Assembly (NCBI RefSeq): GCF_947489755.1
Contig: NZ_CANLFB010000003.1
Location: 121,961-185,960 of the forward strand
DNA length: 64,000 nt
Reading direction: 5' to 3'
Origin: an uncultured Psychromonas sp.
GTDB lineage: Bacteria > Pseudomonadota > Gammaproteobacteria > Enterobacterales > Psychromonadaceae
Part shown: one piece after another, positions 8,654 to 18,501 of the stretch
Layout of the letters: each line of letters starts with the position of its first letter
Numbering within the stretch: the stretch's first letter is position 1
The notes under the pieces: generated by a model
The model's input: the letters and a program-made list of their open reading frames with translations, nothing else
Told to the model about the DNA's origin: nothing
The model's database searches: none
Program-made: the position numbers and the translations under genes

Positions 8654-8692
8654 GCATCACATGGTTAAAAATAATATTTAATCATGTGATGC
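8654..8692. terminator. convergent hairpin terminator
   Basis: GCATCACATG (8654-8663) pairs with CATGTGATGC (8683-8692), and the inner TTAAA/TTTAA bases extend the stem. It sits between the convergent PIN-PhoH and PEP-CTERM genes and can serve both, although the flanking T-runs are weak. Confidence 0.7.
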
Positions 8693-8708
8693 TTACTTTA
8701 AATAAAGA

Positions 8709-9464
8709 TTAAACTTTTGGCTTTTTACGATAAAATCCCAAACCAGCCAAACTTAGCCCAAATAAAAGTATTGATGTTGGTTCTGGTACATTAACAACTG
8801 CTCCTCCACCATCCGCGCCATTGGTATTAATATTATTTTGAGATAAAAAGGTACCGACTCCAGTGGTTGTATCCAAAGAAAGAGTGGCACCGGAGTAAGT
8901 AAACCCATACAAAGTATTATTAAGGTAATTCAATCCATATACAGAAGAGTACCCAGTTGAACCAATCAATGTACCACTACCATCTGCCGTGCTCAATGAC
9001 CAAAGGCTATCACCATTTACGCCAGTTGAAGATGACAGGTAAAGATTACCTAAATCATCAAAAGAAATATCACCAGAAGAATAATAAGATCCTGTTCCTA
9101 TTAAAGAGGCACTGCCAGTAGTTGTATTGATTGAATATAACCCATTACCACCACTGCCGTACAATGTCCCATCACTGGCAAATGTTAAACCATTTACACT
9201 CGCGCCCACACTTCCGATTAGAGTCGTGGATGCCGTCGTTTGGTTGATGGAATAAAGCTGGTTACCACTTGTTACACCATATAATATATTTGAAGTACTT
9301 AGTGCAATATCATACATGACTCCAGAATTACCAATTAAAGTTGAATTATTAGTGACAACATCATAATCATATAGGTCACCATTAGATGCGCCAATAAAGG
9401 TCGCATGAACTGTGCTTACTGATAAAATCATTGCACCGCTTATTGCATAAATTATAGGTTTCAT
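8709..9464 (-). CDS. PEP-CTERM-sorted secreted repeat protein
   Basis: The protein has an N-terminal signal peptide (MKPIIYAISGAMILSVSTVHA, in two parts) and a classic C-terminal PEP-CTERM signal: VPEPTS, a hydrophobic helix (ILLFGLSLAGLGFY), then the basic tail RKKPKV. Between them are about five repeats of roughly 40 residues with the pattern L-Y-x-I-x-x-x-T-x-x-x-T-L-I-G, suggesting a beta-propeller. The body is poor in Lys and Cys and rich in Gly, Ser, Thr and Asn. PEP-CTERM proteins are cleaved and exported by an exosortase (EpsH/XrtA type), often with exopolysaccharide. No exosortase lies in this window. Cell-surface or matrix function is inferred. Confidence 0.85.
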   Translation of the reverse strand: MKPIIYAISGAMILSVSTVHATFIGASNGDLYDYDVVTNNSTLIGNSGVMYDIALSTSNILYGVTSGNQLYSINQTTASTTLIGSVGASVNGLTFASDGTLYGSGGNGLYSINTTTGSASLIGTGSYYSSGDISFDDLGNLYLSSSTGVNGDSLWSLSTADGSGTLIGSTGYSSVYGLNYLNNTLYGFTYSGATLSLDTTTGVGTFLSQNNINTNGADGGGAVVNVPEPTSILLFGLSLAGLGFYRKKPKV

Positions 9465-10112
9465 TTTATATCCTTATGTTGAGTTCTATTAATTAAAAAA
9501 ACTTAACTGCTGTTTTCGATTAAATATTAAGCATAAAATATTCCAATTAAATAAAGCACATAAAAATCAACCAACTGTCAACTTAAAATAAAGTCAAATG
9601 GGTTGTACAATCCAAAATGCAGTCTAAATAAAAATATGTGTAAAATATATCGACAAAAGATCATTGTTAATAAGTAAGTTTAATGCCTTGATCTCACTCT
9701 TGTTTTATACGAGGAATAAATGTCAGTTATATAATGAATGGAGGGATTATTATAAAAAAGAATGGATGTGAGTTTCGTCAATATCTATAAAATAGTTTAT
9801 TTATTAATACAATAGATAAAAAAGGTGAATTAATGAACGATGAAAATGGACACCATTTGATTAATTTTAAATAGTTATATTGATATGTCTGGGAATCATT
9901 TTCTTAGGAAAAATTATAATTTTTAGTTCAAAGTATATTACGTGAAAGGAAAGATGAAACAGAGGCTTTACTCTAAATTACATGATTAATAACCTCATTA
10001 TTAATGATGAGGTTATATATGATTAAAAGCAATATTGAGTAACGACTAATCAAAAGTTAAAGGAACGATCGATGGTCAGCCACCGATTAAATTTTTATAT
10101 TCAATTATATCT
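9465..10112. other. 650-bp intergenic region with one hairpin
   Basis: This gap has no convincing gene; only tiny frames of under 20 codons without proper ribosome binding sites are present. ATAACCTCAT (9989-9998) and ATGAGGTTAT (10007-10016) form a perfect 10-bp stem with an 8-base loop. It lies ~100 bp beyond the TrmH-like gene and may terminate it, but lacks a T-run. Confidence 0.45.
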
Positions 10113-10730
10113 TTAATTATTGGCGTTAAATTTTTCTCTTTCTAATTTTTTAGCTGCTTTTATCATATTATTTTTGTATTTTAATTCTTTCACTTTAATT
10201 TTGTTGTTTTTATCACGGCTGTTTTTAATCAGATCATTATCTAATTGATGCTGTTGAGATTTTGCTAATTTGTCATAAAGAACAACATTGACAGAAGCTG
10301 CTAAGTTCATGCAACCAATGGTTGGAATGTAAACTACTGCATCAGCTTTGTTGATCACTTGTTGTTTGATCGTGCCGTCTTCCGGACCGAATAAATACAT
10401 CGCATTTTCAGGGTGTTCAAAATTAGGTAATGGAATGGCACCTTCAATTAAGTCAACACAGACTAACTTCATACCCGGTTCTAATGCCGTTAATAAATCA
10501 TCGTAATGTACTAATGGGACTATTTCGTGGACTTTTTGAGTATCTGCGGCTAAACGGACTGCGCGATTAAATCTATCGCCAGAATAAACAACTTTTTGAG
10601 CATCATAACAACCTGCTGCACGCATCGCGCCACCAACGTTAGATGAGCTTTTAGGATTAGTAAGGGCGATCATAGTACGTATTGTTGAGTGAGACTCAGA
10701 TTTATTTTCTGACGATATATTTTCTGACAT
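10113..10730 (-). CDS. TrmH/SpoU family RNA 2'-O-methyltransferase
   Basis: This is a SPOUT-class enzyme that probably methylates a tRNA or rRNA ribose. The three SpoU motifs are clear: NPKSSSNVGGAMRAAGCY (motif 1, N-terminal), YLFGPEDGTI (motif 2), and IPTIGCMNLAASVNVVLYD (motif 3, forming the trefoil-knot SAM site). The C-terminal ~40 residues are a Lys-rich tail (KNNMIKAAKKLEREKFN) suited to RNA contact. A TTG codon at 10745 is also in frame, but the ATG at 10730 is preferred. The exact RNA target cannot be read from sequence; the overall form is closer to short TrmH-like proteins than to TrmL or RlmB. Confidence 0.85.
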   Translation of the reverse strand: MSENISSENKSESHSTIRTMIALTNPKSSSNVGGAMRAAGCYDAQKVVYSGDRFNRAVRLAADTQKVHEIVPLVHYDDLLTALEPGMKLVCVDLIEGAIPLPNFEHPENAMYLFGPEDGTIKQQVINKADAVVYIPTIGCMNLAASVNVVLYDKLAKSQQHQLDNDLIKNSRDKNNKIKVKELKYKNNMIKAAKKLEREKFNANN

Positions 10731-10869
10731 AGTAATTTGGCACAATAATTAAGAAGTAGAGGAATTGAAATAAATTATAAGTGCATTCGTTTTTAACTTT
10801 CAGTTCTTAATTTTTAATAAGAATAAGGTAAGTAAAAAAAGCCAACACACTTTTAATCTGTAATAGTTT

Positions 10870-10897
10870 AACTGATCCCTGTAAGGGATAGTCAGTT
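10870..10897. terminator. hairpin at the end of the DUF2750 gene
   Basis: AACTGA TCCCT GTA AGGGA (three-base bulge) TCAGTT forms an imperfect stem that overlaps the last bases of the DUF2750 stop codon. There is no clear T-run, so it may protect the 3' end rather than terminate. Confidence 0.45.
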
Positions 10898-11255
10898 ATA
10901 ATGCTTCGATTTGACCAAGCGCTTCAGTAAATTCTGATAAACCTAATTCAAGATCATCTTCATCGCCAACCCAGTTCAGGCCGACAATTACATCATCTTC
11001 AACTAAATCTTCTAACCAAAACTCAAACCAATCAGCTAAAGCGATAGGAGCTGGCGTATAATCTTCCCATTCTTCGATACAGTGTGTTTTTGCTAACGCT
11101 TCAGATGACCATAAAGGCATTACTTCAGTTTCTTCATAGCTCATTGAATCCATTACAACCCAATCACCACTTGCTTTATCTTGTAGTGCCCATAAAACTT
11201 GACTTTCTTTAACGTCATCTTGGAATTTTTCTAATGCAGCAATATTCTGAGTCAT
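10896..11255 (-). CDS. DUF2750 domain protein
   Basis: The 119-residue protein is a very acidic single-domain member of DUF2750. Signature blocks are ESQVLWALQDKASGDWVVMD (~17-36), the EVMPLWSS motif (~44-51), and ADWFEFWLEDLVEDDVIVGL (~74-93) with the family's W-x-x-W-L pattern. The family is cytosolic and of unknown function. The start ATG at 11255 has an AGAGAAG ribosome binding site upstream. It diverges from the M50 protease gene. Confidence 0.85.
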   Translation of the reverse strand: MTQNIAALEKFQDDVKESQVLWALQDKASGDWVVMDSMSYEETEVMPLWSSEALAKTHCIEEWEDYTPAPIALADWFEFWLEDLVEDDVIVGLNWVGDEDDLELGLSEFTEALGQIEAL

Positions 11256-11414
11256 GGTGCTTCTCTCTTATTATGGAGTGGTAAAACTAAAAACGCTTAG
11301 TATACGGGTTAAGGCGATAATTGATAGTGAGAAATAAGGATGTTTTGATGCAATGAGTTGATAGTCAGCTTTTTTAAACTCTGTCATAATTGCGCCGACT
11401 CAAAAGGAAAAAAC

Positions 11415-12542
11415 ATGGAATTATTACAATTAGAATATTACGGAAAAACGCTTAGACTTGAAGCATCAATGGCTGGTTGGCAGCAACTGTATTGGGGAGA
11501 ACAAATTGTTTCTCAGATTACAGCAAGTGAATTTGCTCAAGGCAACAAAAGTCATGAATTTGAATTACTTCAACAAGCTGCAAATGAACTTCCTTTAACG
11601 CCTGATGGGGAGCAATCAGAAAGCGTGGCTATAAAATGCCAATTAAATGTAGATCTGGTATGGCAGCCATTTTCACTTAATTATTCTTTTTATGAAAATG
11701 GGCAATTAATAAAAGAAGACTCACGAAATGAAAAAGATATCGAACAACAAACGCCTATAAAAGTGGCGTCAGAGCCTAAAAAAATAAGTCTTCTTGGATT
11801 AGGCTCATTAGCACTAAAGCTATTTAAAAGCGCCAAAATCATTAAAGTGGTATTAGCTGGTGCAAGTGTTGCTGCTTACAGCTGGTTTTTCTCGTTTCAA
11901 TTTGCTGCTGCATTAATCGCTTGTTTGGTTTTTCACGAATATGGGCACATTCGTGCTATGAAATATTTTGGTATGAAAACTAAGGGCATTTATTTAATTC
12001 CCTTTGTTGGTGGGCTCGCGGTATCCGATGAAAAAATTAACACCCGTTGGCAAGATGTGGTGATTTCGATTATGGGGCCGACGTTTGGACTCATCATGTC
12101 ATTAGTGTGTTTAATCATTTATTGGTTAACGGGGAGTGAGTTTTTTGCTGGCCTAGCGACATTTAATGCATTACTTAACTTATTTAATCTTTTGCCTATT
12201 TTACCGCTTGATGGTGGACATATATTAAAAAGTATTAGTTTTTCTATGAACAGTAAAATTGGCTTATTAGGTTGTGTGTTAGGTGCTGCTGCAGGTGTTT
12301 TTATTAGCTATGTATTAGGCTTAGCATTATTAGGGTTTTTACTATTAATAGGCAGTGTTGAAATAGTATTTGAATGGCGAGCACGTTTTAATAGTCATTT
12401 ATTACCCTTAGATCGCTATGGGCAATTGTTTTCAACCGCTTGGTATTTATTAACAGTAGGGGCATTAATTGGTATTATTTTTTACTTTGCAAAATCAGGT
12501 GACCAATTACTTTCACTGCCTTTAATTATATTAGGCAGCTAA
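11415..12542 (+). CDS. site-2 protease family (M50) membrane metalloprotease
   Basis: This is a multi-pass membrane zinc protease candidate. An N-terminal soluble region (~1-125) precedes several membrane helices. The zinc motif H-E-x-x-H is HEYGH (~174-178) inside a transmembrane helix (ALIACLVF-HEYGH). The third ligand is supplied by the LPILPLDGGHIL motif (N/L-P-x-x-x-x-D-G, ~272-283). Such proteases cleave transmembrane substrates within the bilayer. ATG 11415 with AAAGGAAA just upstream is taken as the start; an in-frame TTG at 11358 is rejected. No PDZ domain is seen, unlike RseP, and the soluble N-terminus is unusual, so the substrate is unknown. Confidence 0.85.
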   Translation: MELLQLEYYGKTLRLEASMAGWQQLYWGEQIVSQITASEFAQGNKSHEFELLQQAANELPLTPDGEQSESVAIKCQLNVDLVWQPFSLNYSFYENGQLIKEDSRNEKDIEQQTPIKVASEPKKISLLGLGSLALKLFKSAKIIKVVLAGASVAAYSWFFSFQFAAALIACLVFHEYGHIRAMKYFGMKTKGIYLIPFVGGLAVSDEKINTRWQDVVISIMGPTFGLIMSLVCLIIYWLTGSEFFAGLATFNALLNLFNLLPILPLDGGHILKSISFSMNSKIGLLGCVLGAAAGVFISYVLGLALLGFLLLIGSVEIVFEWRARFNSHLLPLDRYGQLFSTAWYLLTVGALIGIIFYFAKSGDQLLSLPLIILGS

Positions 12543-12970
12543 TTTAGCCGTGAAAATTTTATTAACACAAACGGTACTTAACATAATTTACTTAACATAA
12601 TTTCAAAGCAACTGATGATTCACTTTAAGAGTAATAAATGACATAAAATATTACTCGTTGATACCAATGCTTTTTTGAAGTAAATTAACGCTAAATTTTT
12701 TACAACTTTTATACCTTTTTACGGTCGTAGAAAGGGTTTTGTCATTAAGCTAGTCTTTATTGGTTTAGTTTTTATAGTTTAAGGTGTTGATTAAATCGTT
12801 TTTTCTGTAATGATTTAACGTTTAAAAATTAACGCTTATATTCAATGACATAATTAATTACGCTTATAACTATTTTCTATATTCTATCTGAATTTGTTAC
12901 TGATATTTTTCAGAGAACACTGCATAATACGTTTAAATTATATATATCCTGTGACTTTGTAAGGAAACAC
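12543..12970. other. leader/promoter region of the cysDN operon
   Basis: This 430-bp AT-rich stretch must hold the promoter of cysD. In other gammaproteobacteria the operon is activated by CysB, but CysB sites are too degenerate to call by eye. AAGGAAA directly before the cysD ATG is the ribosome binding site. No gene was found. Confidence 0.4.
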
Positions 12971-13879
12971 ATGAACAATAAAAGACTAACTCACCTTAAG
13001 GCACTTGAGGCTGAATCAATTCAAATAATGCGTGAAGTAGCCGCTGAATTTGATAACCCAGTAATGCTGTACTCAATTGGTAAAGATTCGTCAGTGTTAT
13101 TACATCTTGCTCGTAAAGCCTTTTACCCAGGTAAAATTCCTTTCCCATTACTTCATGTTGATACCGACTGGAAATTCAAAGAAATGATTGAATTCCGTGA
13201 TAATTTATCGAAGAAGTATGACTTCGATTTATTAGTTCATAAAAACCCTGAAGGTATTGCAATGGGTATGGGACCGTTTACACATGGTTCAGCTAAGCAT
13301 ACTGATGTAATGAAAACACAAGGTTTGAAACAAGCACTAGACCATTACGGTTTTGATGCTGCATTTGGTGGCGCACGTCGTGACGAAGAGAAATCTCGTG
13401 CTAAAGAACGTGTTTATTCATTCCGTGATAAAAAGCATCGCTGGGATCCTAAAAATCAACGCCCTGAATTATGGAACATTTATAACTCAAAAGTAGACCG
13501 TGGCGAAAGTATTCGTGTATTCCCACTATCTAACTGGACTGAGCTTGATATCTGGCAGTACATTTATCAAGAAGATATCGAAATGGTGCCACTATACTTC
13601 TCTGCACCACGTCCTGTTGTTGAACGTGATGGTTCATTAATCATGGTTGATGATGAGCGTATGCCACTTGAAGAAGGTGAAGTTCCGCAGATGAAAAATG
13701 TACGTTTCCGTACATTAGGCTGTTACCCATTAACAGGTGCGATTGAGTCTGAAGCGAAGACACTACCTGAAATTATTCAAGAGATGTTGTTAACAACAAC
13801 ATCTGAACGTCAAGGCCGTGTAATCGATAACGATTCTGCTGGTTCGATGGAAAAGAAAAAAATGGAAGGTTACTTTTAG
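12971..13879 (+). CDS. cysD: sulfate adenylyltransferase subunit 2
   Basis: CysD catalyses adenylation of sulfate with ATP to form APS, driven by GTP hydrolysis in its partner CysN. The 302-residue length equals that of E. coli CysD. The PP-loop is [17 protein letters not shown] (~36-52), and the family motifs [29 protein letters not shown] and [15 protein letters not shown] are all intact. The protein is cytosolic. It opens a cysD-cysN-permease-cysC operon, with a 46-bp gap to cysN. Confidence 0.97.
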   Translation: MNNKRLTHLKALEAESIQIMREVAAEFDNPVMLYSIGKDSSVLLHLARKAFYPGKIPFPLLHVDTDWKFKEMIEFRDNLSKKYDFDLLVHKNPEGIAMGMGPFTHGSAKHTDVMKTQGLKQALDHYGFDAAFGGARRDEEKSRAKERVYSFRDKKHRWDPKNQRPELWNIYNSKVDRGESIRVFPLSNWTELDIWQYIYQEDIEMVPLYFSAPRPVVERDGSLIMVDDERMPLEEGEVPQMKNVRFRTLGCYPLTGAIESEAKTLPEIIQEMLLTTTSERQGRVIDNDSAGSMEKKKMEGYF

Positions 13880-13925
13880 GCCAACGCTTAAAAAACCCAG
13901 TCCTATAAAGAGTTAAGGAAAAAAA

Positions 13926-15335
13926 ATGACTAACGATACAAATCTAATCGCATCGGATATCGAAGAATATTTACGTGTACACGAAAACAAAGACATGATG
14001 CGTTTTATCACTTGTGGCAGTGTAGATGACGGTAAATCAACGTTAATTGGACGTTTATTATTTGATAGTAAAATGATCTTTGAAGATCACATGGCTGCTA
14101 TCGAAAAAGATTCTAAAAAATTCAACACCACAGACGAAACTTTTGACTTAGCATTGTTAGTGGATGGTTTACAGTCAGAACGTGAGCAGGGCATTACAAT
14201 CGATGTTGCTTACCGTTACTTTGCAACTGAGCAACGTAAATTTATCATTGCTGACACCCCTGGACATGAGCAATACACACGCAACATGGCAACAGGTGCT
14301 TCAACATGTGATTTAGCGATTATCTTGATTGATGCGCGTCATGGTGTACAAGTTCAAACTCGTCGTCACTCTTACATTTGTTCTTTGTTGGGTATTAAGC
14401 ATGTTGTTATTGCGATCAACAAAATGGATGCAGTAGATTACGATCAAGAAGTTTATAAGAAAATTAAAGCGGATTACCGTGAGTTTGCTAAACAATTAAA
14501 CATTGCTGATGTTCGTTTTGTGCCAATTTCTGCGCTTAAAGGTGATAATGTAGTAAACCAAAGTGAAAATATGCCTTGGTACCCTGGTTCACCATTGTTA
14601 CGTTTACTAAACACAGTTGAAATCAGCAGCAATGCAATTGATCAATTCCGTTTAGGCGTTCAATACGTAAACCGTCCAAACTTAGATTTCCGTGGTTTTG
14701 CAGGGACTGTTGCCTCTGGTGAAATTCGTGTTGGCGATACTATTGAAGCATTACCTTCTGGTAAGCAAAGTAAAGTGAAAGAGATTGTTACTTTTGACGG
14801 CAACTTAGAAGTTGCTTATCAAGGTATGGCCATCACACTAACACTTGAAGATGAAATTGATATCAGCCGTGGTGATATGATTGTTCGTCCGCATGAAAAA
14901 CCACAATCAACTAAAAACTTTGAAGCTGATGTTGTTTGGATGGATGAAACTGCACTAAACGTTGACCGTGAATACATCATCAAAGTTGGTAGTAATACGA
15001 CGGTTGGTGCTGCTACTTCTATTAACTATCAAACAGATGTTAATACAATTCAACAAAAGCCAGCGACTCAATTAGCACTAAATGAAATTGGTAGTTGTAA
15101 CTTTGAAGTCGCAAAAGAAGTTCAGTTTGATGCATATTCAGATAACAGAGCAACAGGCGCGTTCATTATTATTGACCGTTTAACTAATGGTACTGTTGGT
15201 GCGGGCATGATTAAACGTCCACTTGAAGCAACTTCAGGCCCTAAATCAGCTTACAGTGAATTTGAAGTTGAATTTAATGCATTAGTTCGCAAACATTTCC
15301 CTCATTGGGAAGCAAAAAATATCCTAAAAGGATAA
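13926..15335 (+). CDS. cysN: sulfate adenylyltransferase subunit 1 (GTPase)
   Basis: CysN is the EF-Tu-like GTPase that couples GTP hydrolysis to APS synthesis by CysD. The G-domain motifs are intact: GSVDDGKST (P-loop, ~31-39), DTPGHEQY (G3, ~111-118) and NKMD (G4, ~166-169). The EF-Tu-like beta-barrel domains 2 and 3 follow. At 469 residues it is a stand-alone CysN of normal length, not a CysNC fusion, consistent with a separate cysC downstream. AAGGAAAAAA before ATG 13926 is a good ribosome binding site. Confidence 0.97.
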   Translation: MTNDTNLIASDIEEYLRVHENKDMMRFITCGSVDDGKSTLIGRLLFDSKMIFEDHMAAIEKDSKKFNTTDETFDLALLVDGLQSEREQGITIDVAYRYFATEQRKFIIADTPGHEQYTRNMATGASTCDLAIILIDARHGVQVQTRRHSYICSLLGIKHVVIAINKMDAVDYDQEVYKKIKADYREFAKQLNIADVRFVPISALKGDNVVNQSENMPWYPGSPLLRLLNTVEISSNAIDQFRLGVQYVNRPNLDFRGFAGTVASGEIRVGDTIEALPSGKQSKVKEIVTFDGNLEVAYQGMAITLTLEDEIDISRGDMIVRPHEKPQSTKNFEADVVWMDETALNVDREYIIKVGSNTTVGAATSINYQTDVNTIQQKPATQLALNEIGSCNFEVAKEVQFDAYSDNRATGAFIIIDRLTNGTVGAGMIKRPLEATSGPKSAYSEFEVEFNALVRKHFPHWEAKNILKG

Positions 15336-15402
15336 TTGCTAAATAGTGTTCGGTTGCTAGTGTTAGGCTAGCAACTGAATGCTCTTAACTGATGGCCTAT
15401 TC

Positions 15403-17130
15403 ATGACTCTTCATTCCTATTTTGTTCTCGCAGTTTTTATCTTCACTATCATCGGTTTAATTAAATTCCAAGAGCGTCCAAGTGTTGTCTTTGGCGTTGC
15501 ATTAATGACTTTATTCTCCACACAAATGGTGACAACAGACCAAGTAATTAAAAGTCTCTCCAATCAAGGACTATTAACATTAATTTTGTTAATGCTTTGC
15601 TCTATTGCCCTTGAAAAAACCCGTTTATTACGTTTAGTTGCCATGAAGGTGATTAAACCAAGTTATAATTCCACATGGTTACGATTATTTGGTTTCACTG
15701 TTTTCTCTTCTGCTTTTTTAAATAACACGGCGGTTGTATCAACCATGTTAGCGCCAATTCGTAATAACCCTAATCACTCGGCAAGTAAGTTATTAATTCC
15801 ATTATCTTATGCGGCAATTTTAGGGGGCACATTAACGCTAGTAGGTACCTCGACTAACCTGATTGTTAATAGCTTAGTACTCGATGCAAACTTACCCTCA
15901 TTAGGCTTTTTTGACTTTACTCTAGTAGGGTTGTTTTTAGTGGGAACTTGTGGCCTTACGTTATATCTTTGTCGTTCATTATTACCTGATATTGATATGA
16001 AACTAACCGATGCACCTTCTTATTTCATTGAAGCAAAGGTTAACTTAGATTCAAGTTTAGTGGGTAAAAGTATCGATCAAAATGGTTTACGTCATTTACA
16101 GTCTCTTTTTTTAGTGGAGATAATGCGCGGTGACTTACAACTCACGGCGATCACTCCCAATGAAGTCATTCAAGCGAATGATAAACTGATCTTCAGTGGT
16201 GATATATCGAAAGTTAGCCAGTTGCGTTTATTTGACGGTTTGTCTATTTTTGCTGAAAACAGTGGCTTACCATTAGGTAATTTACGAGAAGTAGTGGTAC
16301 GACCTGAAAGTGTTTTAAATGGTAATACATTAAAATCAGTGGGATTTCGTTCTTTGTTTGATGCTGCTGTTGTCGCTATTAAACGAGACGGTGAAAAAGT
16401 ATCAGGAAAAATTGGTAAACTAAAAATTAAACCTGGTGATTTTTTGGTGTTGGCGGTGGGCGAAGATTTTAAATCTCGCCGTAACATACGTAAAAACTTT
16501 ATATTATTGTCGGATGTCGAGCTAGATTCGCGTTTATCAGGTAAAAAAGAACTATTAGCTATCTTTGGTTTTTTTGCTGCTATTGCACTGGCTGCACTCG
16601 GTATTATTCCTTTGTTTAAAGCCGTCTTACTATTACTTGGGGTTTTGCTTCTTAGTGGTTGTTTAACCAGTAGTGAATTGGTTCGACGTTTTCCAACGGA
16701 TATTTGGGTGATCATATCGGCTGCTATTGTCTTGTCTTATGCGCTACAAAATAGCGGCGTTATAGACAGTTTCACACAAGTTATGAGTAATCATTCGAAC
16801 TCATTTAGTCCATTACTCGCGTTAATTGCAGTATATGCGGTCACCTTATTGTTGACCGAATTAGTCACTAATAATGCGGCTGCAGCCTTGATATTCCCAA
16901 TCGCTTATGGCCTTGCAGTAAGTATTGATGCTAATCCAACAGCTTTTATTATGGCCGTCGCATTTGGTGCGAGTGCTAGTTTTATCAGTCCTTATGGTTA
17001 CCAAACCAATTTGATGGTATTCAATGCAGGACAGTATAAATTAAATGATTTTATTAAAATTGGTGTGCCTGTTAGCTTGGTTTATAGCGTGACATGTATT
17101 ATCGCCATTGTTTTTGTATTTGGCCTATAG
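15403..17130 (+). CDS. SLC13-family permease with RCK_C domains
   Basis: The protein has hydrophobic N- and C-terminal halves of about five to six helices each, flanking a soluble middle (~200-370) with two RCK_C/TrkA-C-like domains. SLC13 signatures include NNTAVVSTMLAPI (~105) and, in the second half, TELVTNNAAAALIFPIA (~485) and ASASFISPYGYQTNLMVF (~520-537). Its place between cysN and cysC implies sulfate import feeding APS synthesis; ion coupling is presumably Na+ or H+. ATG 15403 (MTLHSYFV) is preferred over the in-frame ATG at 15379 because the hydrophobic helix follows directly; neither has a clear ribosome binding site. Confidence 0.88.
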   Translation: MTLHSYFVLAVFIFTIIGLIKFQERPSVVFGVALMTLFSTQMVTTDQVIKSLSNQGLLTLILLMLCSIALEKTRLLRLVAMKVIKPSYNSTWLRLFGFTVFSSAFLNNTAVVSTMLAPIRNNPNHSASKLLIPLSYAAILGGTLTLVGTSTNLIVNSLVLDANLPSLGFFDFTLVGLFLVGTCGLTLYLCRSLLPDIDMKLTDAPSYFIEAKVNLDSSLVGKSIDQNGLRHLQSLFLVEIMRGDLQLTAITPNEVIQANDKLIFSGDISKVSQLRLFDGLSIFAENSGLPLGNLREVVVRPESVLNGNTLKSVGFRSLFDAAVVAIKRDGEKVSGKIGKLKIKPGDFLVLAVGEDFKSRRNIRKNFILLSDVELDSRLSGKKELLAIFGFFAAIALAALGIIPLFKAVLLLLGVLLLSGCLTSSELVRRFPTDIWVIISAAIVLSYALQNSGVIDSFTQVMSNHSNSFSPLLALIAVYAVTLLLTELVTNNAAAALIFPIAYGLAVSIDANPTAFIMAVAFGASASFISPYGYQTNLMVFNAGQYKLNDFIKIGVPVSLVYSVTCIIAIVFVFGL

Positions 17131-17207
17131 ACAAAAAAAGTTTATTAATTAAATAAGAAGTTAGGCTTTATTGAGGCCACTGACTTCTGTAATTAGAGAG
17201 AAATATT

Positions 17208-17840
17208 ATGAATAACCCGTATATAGAAAAAGATGTTGATGGTGAAAAATCATCTGATGTTGTATGGCATCAAGCGAGCGTTTCACATCAAGACCATTGT
17301 CAATTAAACGGCCATAAAGCGGCAGTATTATGGTTTACAGGCTTGAGTGGTTCAGGTAAATCTACGGTCGCTAATGCGGTTGATTTAATGTTATTTCAAC
17401 ATCAAGCTAAAACTTATGTGCTAGATGGCGATAATGTGCGTCACGGTTTAAACGGAGACTTAGGTTTTTCAGATAAAGACAGAATTGAAAATATTCGCCG
17501 AGTAGGTGAAGTGTCAAAACTATTTGCTGATGCTGGTTTATTAGTCTCTACTGCTTTTATTTCTCCTTTTGTAGCAGATCGTGAAATGGTGCGTTCTCAA
17601 CTAGCAGAAGGGCAGTTTATTGAAGTATTTATTGATACGCCGTTAGCTGTGTGTGAATCACGAGATCCAAAAGGTTTGTACAAAAAAGCGCGCGCTGGTG
17701 AGATTAAAAACTTTACGGGGATTGATAGTGCTTATGAAAAACCAGTTAATCCTGAAATACATGTAGAAACAGATCAGAAGTCAATTGAAGCTTGCGCACA
17801 ACAAGTTATCGATTATTTAAAAGCGAACCAATACTTGTAA
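17208..17840 (+). CDS. cysC: adenylylsulfate (APS) kinase
   Basis: CysC phosphorylates APS to PAPS, the substrate for sulfate reduction or sulfation. The P-loop is GLSGSGKST (~45-53). The [16 protein letters not shown] segment (~73-88) binds APS, and the FISPF motif (~110) carries the serine that becomes phosphorylated. The C-terminal lid motif [18 protein letters not shown] is also intact. At 210 residues it is the usual length. It is the last gene of the cys operon and is followed within 40 bp by a strong terminator. PAPS reductase and sulfite reductase genes are not in the window. Confidence 0.97.
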   Translation: MNNPYIEKDVDGEKSSDVVWHQASVSHQDHCQLNGHKAAVLWFTGLSGSGKSTVANAVDLMLFQHQAKTYVLDGDNVRHGLNGDLGFSDKDRIENIRRVGEVSKLFADAGLLVSTAFISPFVADREMVRSQLAEGQFIEVFIDTPLAVCESRDPKGLYKKARAGEIKNFTGIDSAYEKPVNPEIHVETDQKSIEACAQQVIDYLKANQYL

Positions 17841-17878
17841 GCTTTATAAACATGTTAATTATTGTTTATGAGTAATGG

Positions 17879-17911
17879 AAAAGGGTTACATCAATCAAAG
17901 TAACCCTTTTT
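17879..17911 (+). terminator. intrinsic terminator of the cys operon
   Basis: AAAAGGGTTAC (17879-17889) and GTAACCCTTTT (17900-17910) form an 11-bp stem with a 10-base loop, ending in a T-run. Confidence 0.9.
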
Positions 17912-17976
17912 AATGTTTAGCATAAAGTATAAGGTAATTTAAGATTAACAATCTGACATCTATTGATGTGATGATG

Positions 17977-18501
17977 CTAATCAGGTTTCTGGCAAATAAT
18001 CTGTGCAATCGCACGATCTGGATTTTCTTTAATACCTTCAAAATAGAATAAAATATCCCATTCTTTAAAAACAGTTTTTAACTCACCAAGTTCCAGTAAA
18101 AAATCGGCTCTATTGGGACGGCCAAACTGTCTATTTTCAATGGTAAACGTTTCGTAAATTACAATACCACCGGGTTTAATTGCTTGTTTAATACTGTCAA
18201 ATAAAGGACGGTGTAAATATCTGAATACAAGAATACCTTGCAACTGCATTTGCGCTAATTTTTGTGCGTCTAGACTTGATTCAGACTCAAAATCTGCTTG
18301 CCAAAGTGCTGAGTTATCAATATTAAAATCTTTATGTAAAGTGGATAAGTGTTGCTGTTGAAGGTCGGCAAATACTAGCTCAATATTTTGGGCTTTTAAT
18401 AATAAGCCATTTTGACCTCTACCGCAGGCCAAGTCTAAAACGACGCCTTTATCCGGTTCAAATAAGGATAAGTTATCTTTTAATAATTGTGCTGCAGACA
18501 T
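17977..18501 (-). CDS. class I SAM-dependent methyltransferase (TehB-like)
   Basis: The 174-residue protein has motif I VLDLACGRGQNGLLL (~21-35), an acidic strand end LVFADLQQQ, a QADFE motif and the IKPGGIVIYETFT segment (~126-138), followed by GRPNRADFLL. This matches small cytosolic class I methyltransferases related to TehB; the substrate is unknown. Its ATG overlaps the radA stop codon by one base in the arrangement TAATG, so it is translationally coupled to radA. No DNA-repair role for the methyltransferase is established. Confidence 0.82.
   Translation of the reverse strand: MSAAQLLKDNLSLFEPDKGVVLDLACGRGQNGLLLKAQNIELVFADLQQQHLSTLHKDFNIDNSALWQADFESESSLDAQKLAQMQLQGILVFRYLHRPLFDSIKQAIKPGGIVIYETFTIENRQFGRPNRADFLLELGELKTVFKEWDILFYFEGIKENPDRAIAQIICQKPD

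Noticed and set aside
16170..16715. A 181-codon minus-strand frame inside the SLC13 permease gene.
   Set aside because: It is antisense to a well-supported membrane protein and has Ser/Lys-rich shadow composition.
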